Of a stretch of DNA of 10,141 nucleotides, positions 1 through 5,922 are shown one piece after another. The position numbers were made by a program, and so were the translations under genes. The DNA comes from an uncultured bacterium (GTDB lineage: Bacteria > Methylomirabilota > Methylomirabilia > Rokubacteriales > CSP1-6). Location of the stretch: assembly GCA_946479205.1 (NCBI GenBank), contig CAMLFJ010000069.1, positions 1 to 10,141 of the forward strand. Reading direction: 5' to 3'. How positions within the stretch are numbered: the first letter of the stretch is position 1; each line of letters opens with the position of its first letter. The notes below the pieces were generated by a model that ran no database searches, had not been told where the DNA came from, and saw nothing but the letters and a program-made list of their open reading frames with translations.

Positions 1-539
1 ACATCGCGATCACCTTGCTCATCGGGGGCAGCCAGGCGGTGACGGAGTGGGTGGCCGAGGGCCGCGCCGAGGTGGGCGTGGTCGGGGCCCGATCGGGCCA
101 CCGCGGCATCGACTTCCGGGAGCTGCTGCCCGACGACATCGTCCTCATCGTGAGCGCGGCGCATCCCTGGCACGGGCGCAAGCAGGTCACGCTGGAGGAG
201 CTGCGCGCCGAGCCGCTCCTGCTCCGTGAGCGCGGCTCGGGCACGCGGGCCGCCCTGGAGGCGGCGCTCGCCCAGGCGGGCAGCGACATCGCGGCCTGCC
301 GCGTGGTCGGCGAGATGGGGTCGACCCAGGCGATCAAGCAGGCGGTGAAGGCCGGGGTCGGAGTGTCGCTCGTGTCGCGACGGGCGGTCGAGGAGGAGTG
401 CCGGGCGGGAAGCGTCTGGTGTCTCCGGGTGAAGGATCTCAAGATCACCCGCGCCTTCTACCTCGCGACCCACCGGGAGCGCAGCCGCTCGCCGCTCGCC
501 GAAGCCTTCCGCGCCTTCGTCGAGGCCGAGGCCGTCTGA
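1..539 (+). CDS. LysR-family transcriptional regulator, C-terminal part (5' end cut by window)
   Basis: The frame is open from the left edge (first whole codon at base 3) to TGA at 537-539, giving about 178 residues. These correspond to most of a LysR substrate-binding domain. The N-terminal helix-turn-helix lies outside the window, so the call rests on the effector domain. Visible features are a 'VAEGRAEVGVVGA' segment typical of the first subdomain, a 'LLLRERGSGTRAALE' segment matching the RE-x-GSGTR signature, and 'AIKQAVKAGVGVSLVSRRAV', matching the conserved xxV-x-AG-x-G-x-x-x-xS stretch. The gene ends 29 bases before selD on the same strand. A LysR subfamily associated with selenium metabolism is known beside selD in other bacteria, so this is probably a regulator of selenium genes; the effector is unknown. 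LysR membership is well supported; the selenium role is inferred from position. Confidence 0.88.
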   Translation, partial: IAITLLIGGSQAVTEWVAEGRAEVGVVGARSGHRGIDFRELLPDDIVLIVSAAHPWHGRKQVTLEELRAEPLLLRERGSGTRAALEAALAQAGSDIAACRVVGEMGSTQAIKQAVKAGVGVSLVSRRAVEEECRAGSVWCLRVKDLKITRAFYLATHRERSRSPLAEAFRAFVEAEAV

Positions 540-568
540 CCGCCGCGCGCGGTCCCCGCTCCGCCGTC

Positions 569-1636
569 ATGGACCCGAAGCTGATCGATCCGAAGACCGG
601 CAAGGAGATCCGCCTCACCGCCTACGCCGCCTGCGCGGGGTGAGCGTCCAAGATGGGTCCTGGAGATCTCCAGGACGTGCTCGGGGACCTGCGCCACGAG
701 GAGCATGCCGACCTGCTGGTCGGGCTCGGCCGGAGCGACGACGCGGCGGTCTACCGCGTGACCGACGACGTGGCCATCGTGGAGACGGTCGACTTCTTCC
801 CGCCGATCGTGGACGACCCGTACCTCTTCGGAGCGATCGCGGCCGCGAATTCCATGTCCGACGTGTACGCGATGGGCGGGCAGGTGCTGTTCGCGCTCAA
901 CGTGGCCGGCTTCCCGCGCGAGCTGCCCAAGGACATCATCGCGGCCGTCTTCCGCGGCGGCGCCGACAAGGTCCGCGAGGCGGGCGGCGTCATCGCGGGC
1001 GGCCATACCGTGGTGGACGCGGAGCCCAAGTACGGTCTCTGCGTGACCGGCCGCGTGGATCCGCGGCGCATCCTGATCAAGGGGGGTCTCCGCGCGGGCC
1101 AGCGCGTGTTCCTGTCCAAGCCGCTCGGTACCGGGGTGATCGCGACCGCGGCCAAGAACGACCGGTGCGAGCGCGCGATCCTGGATGGCGCGGTGCAGAG
1201 CATGCTGCGCCTCAATCGCGTGGCGGCCCGGGTGGCGCAGGAGGCGGGGGCGACCGGGGCCACCGACGTCACCGGGTTCGGGCTCCTCGGGCACGCCAGC
1301 GAGATGGTGGAGGCCTCCGGCGCCGGCCTGAGCCTTCGTGGTCGGGATCTGCCGCTCCTGCCGGGCGCGCGCGCGCTCGCCGATCAGGGGAGCTTCAGCG
1401 GCGGCATGGGCCGCAACCGTGACTACCTCGAAGAGGTCTTCGGCCGCCTCCGCGTGGACCCCGCGGTGCCGGACGCGCTCGTCAAGCTGCTCTGCGAGTC
1501 GGAGACCTCCGGCGGCCTCCTCTTCGCGGTCGATCCGGCGCGCGCGGCCGGCGTCCACGAAGCCTTCGCCCGCGCGAACGAGCCGGTCTGGGAGATCGGC
1601 GTGGTCACCACGCAACCAGGCCTCGCGCTGACCTAG
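569..1636 (+). CDS. selD: Selenophosphate synthetase (selenide, water dikinase), selenocysteine-containing
   Basis: SelD makes selenophosphate from selenide and ATP, the selenium donor for selenocysteine and selenouridine. Read from ATG 569 through in-frame TGA 641-643 as Sec, the product is 355 residues, near the E. coli length (347). The N-terminus 'EIRLTAYAACAG-U25-ASK28' aligns with E. coli 'SIRLTQYSHGAG-C17-GCK20', so Sec25 replaces the essential Cys17 and Lys28 matches Lys20. The non-essential Cys19 is Ser27 here. Other signatures are DDAAV (57-61), VDFF-PPIVD (75-82), SDVYAMGG (97-104, with the metal-binding Asp98), GGH (145-147), TDVTGFGLLGH (232-242, Asp233 equivalent to E. coli Asp227) and ETSGGLLF near the C-terminus. 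No Shine-Dalgarno sequence is evident before ATG 569, so translation may be coupled to the LysR gene ending 29 bases upstream. Starting instead at Met29 (653) would remove the catalytic residue and the glycine-rich start, so that shorter call is wrong. Confidence 0.93.
641..643 (+). other. In-frame UGA recoded as selenocysteine (Sec25 of SelD)
   Basis: This TGA separates two open stretches in the same frame (569-640 and 644-1636), which together match full-length SelD across the junction. It falls precisely at the position of the catalytic Cys, where Sec is known in SelD of many selenoprotein-producing bacteria. A hairpin follows it directly. A sequencing error or nonsense mutation is less likely, because the rest of the gene is intact and the residue context is the expected one. 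Confidence 0.9.
657..676 (+). promoter_or_regulatory. Candidate bacterial SECIS hairpin in selD
   Basis: This is a perfect 20-base inverted repeat, GTCCTGGA-GATC-TCCAGGAC. It can form an 8-bp stem with a GATC loop, or a 7-bp stem with the loop AGATCT. The loop starts 21 bases after the UGA, inside the 16-37 base range reported for bacterial SECIS elements, and a G is among the first two loop bases as the consensus asks. From memory, the E. coli fdhF SECIS loop is AGGUCU, one base different from AGAUCU here. It would bind SelB to bring Sec-tRNA to the UGA. It also codes for residues 30-36 of SelD. The structure is read directly; SelB binding is inferred. Confidence 0.82.
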
Positions 1637-1651
1637 GGACGGCCGCTTCGA

Positions 1652-1670
1652 GCGCGGGCTTCGCCCGCGC
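1652..1670. terminator. GC-rich hairpin after selD (possible terminator or dispersed repeat)
   Basis: A perfect 8-bp stem, GCGCGGGC / GCCCGCGC, has a 3-base loop (TTC) and begins 16 bases after the selD stop. There is no clear T-run after it, so intrinsic termination is only plausible. It sits between convergent genes (selD and the zinc-finger gene), where a structure working in both directions is expected. It could equally be part of an intergenic repeat family. Confidence 0.5.
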
Positions 1671-1694
1671 AAGCTGTGCTTCTGGGGGAGGCTC

Positions 1695-1717
1695 GGAGGG
1701 GGGCGCAGCCCCCCTTC
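1695..1717. terminator. Second GC-rich hairpin between convergent genes (bidirectional terminator candidate)
   Basis: A 10-bp stem (1695-1704 paired with 1708-1717, including one G-T pair) has a GCA loop and carries a run of six G opposite six C. It lies 3 bases beyond the end of the minus-strand zinc-finger gene, and with the 1652-1670 hairpin fills almost all of the 83-base gap. On the + strand it is followed only by TTCGATC-type sequence with no strong T-tract. Transcript termination for both flanking genes is the simplest role. Confidence 0.55.
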
Positions 1718-1719
1718 GA

Positions 1720-1983
1720 TCATCGGGACGCGTCGGAGCGCTTCAGGAACGCGATCAGCTTCTGGCGGAGCTCGGCGGGGAGGTTGGTCTCGGGCTGCTC
1801 ACGGAGCCGGCGGGCGGCGTTGACGGTGCCCTTGTAGGTATTGACGAAGGCTACGCAGGGGGGGCAGCCGTCCAGGTGCCATTCGAGCTGCGCGGTCTGA
1901 TCCTCGGGCAGGGACCCATCGATGTAGTCCGCGAGCAGCTCGACACATTCCGGGCACCCGATCTCGCGCGACGCTCCGTCCAT
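1720..1983 (-). CDS. Small zinc-finger anti-sigma-type protein (zf-HC2 / ZAS domain)
   Basis: This is an 87-residue soluble protein with no membrane segment. It carries Cys10 and Cys13 (GCPEC), then His36-x3-Cys40-x2-Cys43 in 'EWHLDGCPPC', the zinc-binding signature of ZAS anti-sigma factors (RsrA/ChrR N-terminal domain). Residues 16-34 (a LLADYIDGSLP-type segment followed by an acidic helix) are typical of the zf-HC2 fold, and the rest is a helical, basic C-terminus. ATG at 1983-1981 is preceded by a good purine-rich ribosome site (GAGGGGG on the minus strand, complement of about 1990-1996). No sigma factor gene is adjacent, whereas anti-sigma genes normally sit beside their sigma partner. 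It may therefore be an orphan anti-sigma factor, a redox or zinc sensor, or a stand-alone regulator. The domain call is firm; the partner is unknown. Confidence 0.85.
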   Translation of the reverse strand: MDGASREIGCPECVELLADYIDGSLPEDQTAQLEWHLDGCPPCVAFVNTYKGTVNAARRLREQPETNLPAELRQKLIAFLKRSDASR

Positions 1984-2082
1984 CTGTTCCCCCTCACCGA
2001 TGAGGCGATCACCTGTAGCGAAACCTTAACACACGGCGGGCCCGGAGCAAGTCCGTCTTTGGCCGCTCGCGCCTCGCGCGGA

Positions 2083-2112
2083 TTGCCTTGTCGAGAGGCG
2101 CCGGTGTAGGCT
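2083..2112 (+). promoter_or_regulatory. Weak candidate promoter for the glycosyltransferase gene
   Basis: TTGCCT at 2083-2088 is followed after 16 bases by TGTAGG (2105-2110), or after 18 bases by TAGGCT (2107-2112). Matches to the sigma-70 consensus are partial, and the predicted 5' leader would be very short. It is the only promoter-like pair I see in the divergent region 1984-2122; I found nothing convincing for the minus-strand zinc-finger gene. Confidence 0.25.
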
Positions 2113-2122
2113 CCTGGCAGCC

Positions 2123-3169
2123 ATGGCCGCTCGGGTGGCCGTCCTCACGCCCTATGCCGCACCGTCGGTCCGTGGCAACGCGATCACCGTCGATCGCGTC
2201 ACGCGCGGCCTCCGGCAGCGCGGGGTCGAGCTGCGGGTCTGGGATCTCTCGGTGGTGCCCGAGGGCGCGGTGGACCACCAGATCAGCCAGTACGGGCCGG
2301 CGGTCATCCACGCGTTCCACGCCTTCCGCACCGGGCCCGCCGCGCTGCGCCTGGCCCGACGCGCCCACATCCCGCTGCTGGTGACGGTGACGGGCACCGA
2401 CGTGAACCAGGATCTCGTCGACGAGGACGCGGGGCCCATCGTCCGGCGAGTGCTGGAGGGCGCGGCGGCGGTGAGCGTCTTCGACGAGTCGATGGCCTCC
2501 CGCATCGTGGAGACGCTGCCCGCGACCGCGGCCCGTCTCGTGGTGATCCCGCAGAGTGTGGGGTTCGAGGCGCCGGCGTCCGGTCACTGGCCGCCGGTCG
2601 CCGCGCTGGAGCGGCGGCCCGGCCCCATCATCCTGTTCCCGGCCGGCATCCGGAAGGTGAAGCGGCCCGCGTTCCCGCTGGAGCCGCTCGATCGTCTGCG
2701 CGACCGCCATCCGACGCTCGAGCTGGTCTACGTGGGACCGATCATCGACGCGGCGGAAGGTGAGGTCTTGAACCGGCTCCTCTCCGGCTACCCGTGGGCC
2801 CGATATGTGGGAGCGGTGCCGCACGATCGGATGCCCACGCTCCTCGACCTGGCGGACGTGGTGCTCAACTGCTCCTTCTCGGAGGGTGGGATGGCCAACT
2901 CCGTGCTCGAGGCGCTCGCGCGCGGTCGCGCGGTGCTCGCCGCGGACATCGCGGGCAACCGATCGCTCGTCGAGGACGCGGTCACCGGCTTCCTGTTCGG
3001 CTCGCCGGAGGAGCTGACCGCGAAGGCCGATCGCCTGCTGCAGGACTCCGACCTCCGCGCGCGGCTCGGGGTGGCGGGTCGCGAGCGGGTCAACGCGCGC
3101 TTCAGCCCCGATCGCGAGACCGACGGCTACCTCGCCGCGTACGCGCGGCTGGCGCCCGGCTTCAGCTGA
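2123..3169 (+). CDS. GT4-family glycosyltransferase, GLT1D1/SenB-like
   Basis: This 348-residue protein has the two-Rossmann GT-B layout. The N-terminal acceptor domain starts with 'RVAVLTPYAAPSVRGNAITVDRV' (4-26), whose GNA-x-T motif I recall in GLT1D1 and, as GNRVT, in the selenosugar synthase SenB. Further shared-looking points are HAFHAFR (63-69), VTGTD (89-93) and VIPQSV (141-146). The C-terminal donor domain has AGIRKVKRP (174-182), VGAVPHD (229-235), the SEGGMANSVLEA block (253-264) and ADIAGN (274-279). The acidic pair Glu254/Glu263 is 8 residues apart, rather than the 7 of the usual E-x7-E motif. It is cytoplasmic, with no signal or membrane segment. No clear ribosome site precedes ATG 2123. 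Being within 500 bases of selD makes selenosugar synthesis a possible role, but an ordinary sugar transferase is equally compatible. The GT4 assignment is strong; the substrate is unknown. Confidence 0.88.
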   Translation: MAARVAVLTPYAAPSVRGNAITVDRVTRGLRQRGVELRVWDLSVVPEGAVDHQISQYGPAVIHAFHAFRTGPAALRLARRAHIPLLVTVTGTDVNQDLVDEDAGPIVRRVLEGAAAVSVFDESMASRIVETLPATAARLVVIPQSVGFEAPASGHWPPVAALERRPGPIILFPAGIRKVKRPAFPLEPLDRLRDRHPTLELVYVGPIIDAAEGEVLNRLLSGYPWARYVGAVPHDRMPTLLDLADVVLNCSFSEGGMANSVLEALARGRAVLAADIAGNRSLVEDAVTGFLFGSPEELTAKADRLLQDSDLRARLGVAGRERVNARFSPDRETDGYLAAYARLAPGFS

Positions 3170-3173
3170 GCGC

Positions 3174-3195
3174 GCGGCACGGTCCTTGCTGCCGC
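3174..3195 (+). terminator. Weak hairpin after the glycosyltransferase gene
   Basis: GCGGCA (3174-3179) pairs perfectly with TGCCGC (3190-3195) across a 10-base loop, starting 5 bases after the stop codon. The stem is short and no T-run follows, so it is at best a weak terminator. The remainder of 3196-3320 shows only a GTTTCGCG-type short direct repeat (around 3233 and 3244) and no gene. Confidence 0.25.
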
Positions 3196-3322
3196 AACGA
3201 GTCAATCGGGTCGCGCCGCGCGCTCCCGGCGTGTTTCGCGCTCGTTTCGCGTGTCGCGCACGTGACGTTGAGTGAAATTCCGGCAGCGCGCGCGTCCGAG
3301 TGGCGAAAGAACGGGCAAGTAG

Positions 3323-3351
3323 TTGACGGGGCTGGAACGCCCCCCTATGAT
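3323..3351 (+). promoter_or_regulatory. Sigma-70-type promoter of the MoxR operon
   Basis: TTGACG (3323-3328, 5 of 6 consensus) and TATGAT (3346-3351, 5 of 6) are separated by exactly 17 bases, the optimal spacing. The start site would be near 3358, leaving a leader of about 26 bases that contains AAAGGAG (3371-3377), 6 bases before ATG 3384. This is by far the best promoter in the window and marks the start of the operon running to the right edge. Housekeeping expression is the likely mode; no operator is visible. Confidence 0.8.
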
Positions 3352-3383
3352 GGGTCAATTCCAAGGCGGGAAAGGAGCCGTTC

Positions 3384-4421
3384 ATGGCGCAGCCTCCCGT
3401 TTCTAGCCAGTCCCAGGAGCAGCGAGTTCAGGAGTTCGTGAGCGCCCACCAGGCGCTGCGCGCCGAGGTCGGCAAGGTGATCGTCGGCCACCACGACGTC
3501 GTCGGCGAGGTGCTGGTCGGTCTCTTCGCGGGCGGTCACGTGCTGCTGGAAGGCGTCCCCGGGCTCGGCAAGACACTCCTCATCAAGACCCTCGCGGAGA
3601 GCCTCGAGCTCTCCTTCTCGCGGATCCAGTTCACGCCCGACCTGATGCCGGGCGACATCATCGGCACCAACATCATCGTGGAGGACGCGCAGGCGCGGAA
3701 GCACTTCCAGTTCCAGCGCGGGCCCATCTTCGGCCACATCCTGCTCGCCGACGAGGTGAACCGGGCGACCCCCAAGACGCAGTCCGCGCTCCTGGAGGGG
3801 ATGCAGGAGGGCTCGGTCACCGTCTCGGGCAACTCGCACCCGCTGCCCCAGCCCTTCTTCGTGCTCGCCACCCAGAACCCCATCGAGATGGAGGGCACCT
3901 ACCCGCTGCCGGAGGCGCAGCTCGACCGCTTCCTGTTCAAGCTGCGGGTACGGTACCCGGCGCTCGAGGAGCTCACCGAGATCATCGACCGCACGACCCA
4001 CGTGCGGCAGGTCGAGGTCCGGCGCGTGCTGACCGGCGCGCAGGTCCTCGCCATGCGCGAGCTGGTACGCGAGATCCCGATCGCCACCCACGTGCGGGAC
4101 CTCGCCTCCTACATCGTGCTCGCCACGCATCCGCAGTGGGAGCGGGCCCCCGAGTCGACCCGCCGCTTCATCCGGTACGGGGCGAGCCCGCGCGGAGCGC
4201 AGGCCCTCGTGCTGGGCGCGAAGGTCCGGGCGATCTCGGAAGGGCGCTTCAACGTCAGCGTGGAGGATCTCCGGGCCACCGCGTTGCCCGCGCTGCGGCA
4301 CCGTCTCATCCTGAACTTCGAGGGCGAGGCGGAGGGCGTGGACGTGGACGACCTGATTCGTCAGACCGTGGAGGCCGCGGAGGCGATGACCGGTTCCGAG
4401 AAAGAGGTCTTCCTGAGATAG
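3384..4421 (+). CDS. MoxR-family AAA+ ATPase
   Basis: This 345-residue protein is a typical length for MoxR (AAA_3). Walker A is GVPGLGKT (57-64), Walker B is ILLADE (119-124) followed by VNRA, sensor 1 is ATQNP (162-166), and sensor 2 is in GASPRG (266-271). The MoxR-typical 'IQFTPDLMPGDIIG' (81-94) and 'EGTYPLPEAQLDRF' (170-183) segments are also present. MoxR ATPases act as hexameric chaperone-like machines that use partner VWA-domain proteins to mature or activate complexes, often at or outside the membrane. ATG 3384 has a strong ribosome site, AAAGGAG, and a strong promoter upstream. The next gene begins 16 bases after the stop, and a DUF58 protein and a VWA protein follow, the classical MoxR neighbourhood. 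All ATPase motifs are intact. The specific client is unknown. Confidence 0.95.
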   Translation: MAQPPVSSQSQEQRVQEFVSAHQALRAEVGKVIVGHHDVVGEVLVGLFAGGHVLLEGVPGLGKTLLIKTLAESLELSFSRIQFTPDLMPGDIIGTNIIVEDAQARKHFQFQRGPIFGHILLADEVNRATPKTQSALLEGMQEGSVTVSGNSHPLPQPFFVLATQNPIEMEGTYPLPEAQLDRFLFKLRVRYPALEELTEIIDRTTHVRQVEVRRVLTGAQVLAMRELVREIPIATHVRDLASYIVLATHPQWERAPESTRRFIRYGASPRGAQALVLGAKVRAISEGRFNVSVEDLRATALPALRHRLILNFEGEAEGVDVDDLIRQTVEAAEAMTGSEKEVFLR

Positions 4422-4437
4422 GCGAGAGGAGATTCTG

Positions 4438-5922
4438 ATGCCCGGTCCCACGGTGGTCGAGCGGCTGGTCGCGGACGTCGCGCGGCAGATCCGCCTGCGA
4501 CGCGCGGAATTCTACGGCCTGCGCGGCCTCTTGTGGGGCTCTGTGGCCGCGGTGGTGCCGCTCGTGCTCAAGGAGCCGCTGGGGATCTGGAGCTACGTGG
4601 GGGCCGCGATCCTCCTGCTGGCCGGCGCGGGCGCCGGCGCGGTATACGGCTTCCTGCTGAAGCTGCCCCAGGCGGAGGCGGCTCGGCTCGCCGATCGCGG
4701 CTACGGCCTCCAGGATCGGGTGAGCACCGCGCTCGAGTGGGCCGATCGCGCGGATCGCACCCCGATCGTGGAAGCCCTCGTCGCCGACGCGACCGCCCGC
4801 GCCGATCAGCTCGGGGCGCGGCGCATCATCCCGCGCCGGGTGCCGCGCGAGGCCAAGTTCGTCCCCGTCCCGCTCGTGCTGGGCCTCGTGCTCGCCGCGG
4901 CTCCGCCGATTCCGCTGCCGCAGGCCGGACTGCCCAACTTCTCGGTCTCCCGCGACGAGGACGAGGAGAAGCTCAAGGAGCGCAGCGGAGACCTGCAGCA
5001 GTCGGAGCGCCGGCAGGCCACCCGGCGCGATCCGGTCCAGCGGGCGGATGTGCAGGAGCGCACCCTGACCCCGCGGATGGGCGGAGGCGGGCAGAGTCAG
5101 CCCGGGGATCTCGCCGCCGTCTTCAAGGACACCTCGCTGGCCGGCCGCGCGCCCGATTTCAACTCCTTCCTCAAGAAGGGCGACGACCGGTTGCGGATGC
5201 TGGAGCAGATGGACCGGCTGCCGGATCTTCAGAGCGACTTCACGCAGAACCAGACCCGGATGGTCTTCCAGAAGGCCAAGGCCCTGCGCGGCGGCGTCGA
5301 TCCCAACAAGAAGGTGTCGCCGGAGAAGCTGCGCGAGCTGCTGCAGGAGATGGAGCGGCTCGGGCGGAAGAACCAGCCGGGCGGTGGGCAGAGCGACTGG
5401 TCCGGCGACGTCTACGAAGGCATGGAGGCTCTCGAGGGCGGCCAGAGCGACAAGGCGATGGAGGCCATGGAGCGGGCGCTCAACAAGATGCGCAACCGGG
5501 ACGAGCGGGGCCGCGACGGCAAGTCACTCAAGGGCGGACGCGAGAGCGAGCGGCGCGGCAACAAGCGCGGGAACGAGAAGGGCCGGGGCCAGGGCGGGCC
5601 GGGTGACGAGGGCGATTTCCCGGAAGGGGAGGGGCTGCTGCCGGGGCGCGGCAAGAGCGGCTCCCCGAAGGGCGACCCGACCGCGCGGCTGCGCGGCAAT
5701 CCGTTCGACGTGGGCGTGGAGGGCGAGGCCCGTCCGGGCCGCAAGCAGGGGATCGACACCAACATGGTGGGCCGTGGCTCGCAGATGCCCTCGCGCATGC
5801 AGTACATGGGTGTGCTGGGGCAGTACCGGAAGATGATGGAGGAGTCCATCGCGCGCGAGCAGGTGCCGCGCGACTTCCAGAGCCAGGTCAAGGAGTACTT
5901 CCAAGCGCTGGATGAGAAATAG
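4438..5922 (+). CDS. Membrane-anchored DUF4175-like protein with charged low-complexity region
   Basis: This is a 494-residue protein of unknown function. The N-terminus has two hydrophobic segments (about 30-44 and 50-73), then a soluble stretch with 'LADRGYGLQDRVSTALEWAD' (84-103), a motif I associate with DUF4175-type proteins of MoxR/VWA operons, and a third hydrophobic segment (about 141-160). After that it is hydrophilic: helical, coiled-coil-prone stretches (174-205, 245-350), then a Gly/Arg/Lys-rich disordered region (about 353-440), then a folded-looking end (455-494, '...VPRDFQSQVKEYFQALDEK'). GAGAGGAG (4424-4431) lies 6 bases before ATG 4438. The end overlaps the DUF58 gene by 11 bases. 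It probably sits in the membrane as a scaffold between the MoxR ATPase and the VWA partners; this is inferred from the operon only. The DUF4175 label is a resemblance and was not tested. Confidence 0.75.
   Translation: MPGPTVVERLVADVARQIRLRRAEFYGLRGLLWGSVAAVVPLVLKEPLGIWSYVGAAILLLAGAGAGAVYGFLLKLPQAEAARLADRGYGLQDRVSTALEWADRADRTPIVEALVADATARADQLGARRIIPRRVPREAKFVPVPLVLGLVLAAAPPIPLPQAGLPNFSVSRDEDEEKLKERSGDLQQSERRQATRRDPVQRADVQERTLTPRMGGGGQSQPGDLAAVFKDTSLAGRAPDFNSFLKKGDDRLRMLEQMDRLPDLQSDFTQNQTRMVFQKAKALRGGVDPNKKVSPEKLRELLQEMERLGRKNQPGGGQSDWSGDVYEGMEALEGGQSDKAMEAMERALNKMRNRDERGRDGKSLKGGRESERRGNKRGNEKGRGQGGPGDEGDFPEGEGLLPGRGKSGSPKGDPTARLRGNPFDVGVEGEARPGRKQGIDTNMVGRGSQMPSRMQYMGVLGQYRKMMEESIAREQVPRDFQSQVKEYFQALDEK

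Noticed and set aside
540..568. Possible RNA gene (for example selC tRNA-Sec) between LysR and selD
   Set aside because: Only 29 bases are available, and no tRNA-like arms or T-loop sequence are visible there or elsewhere in the window.
641..643. selD as a pseudogene with a premature stop
   Set aside because: The stop is UGA, lies exactly at the catalytic Cys position, is followed by a SECIS-like hairpin, and the rest of the gene is intact.
398..643. Upstream frame starting at GTG 398 as an extended selD N-terminus
   Set aside because: It would overlap the LysR gene in another frame and add an Arg/Pro-rich stretch without homology; ATG 569 gives the expected SelD N-terminal length.
653..1636. 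selD starting at the internal ATG 653
   Set aside because: It would omit the catalytic position and the conserved IRLT-x-Y start; the reading through UGA from 569 restores both.
458..1723. 421-codon minus-strand frame opposite selD
   Set aside because: Low-complexity Arg/Ala/Gly/His-rich product with no domain; the + strand encodes conserved SelD motifs throughout.
2009..3385. 458-codon minus-strand frame opposite the glycosyltransferase
   Set aside because: No domain signature, composition typical of antisense frames, and it covers the promoter of the MoxR operon; the + strand gene is clearly real.
3345..4451. 368-codon minus-strand frame opposite the MoxR gene
   Set aside because: Antisense shadow; the + strand has every AAA+ motif.
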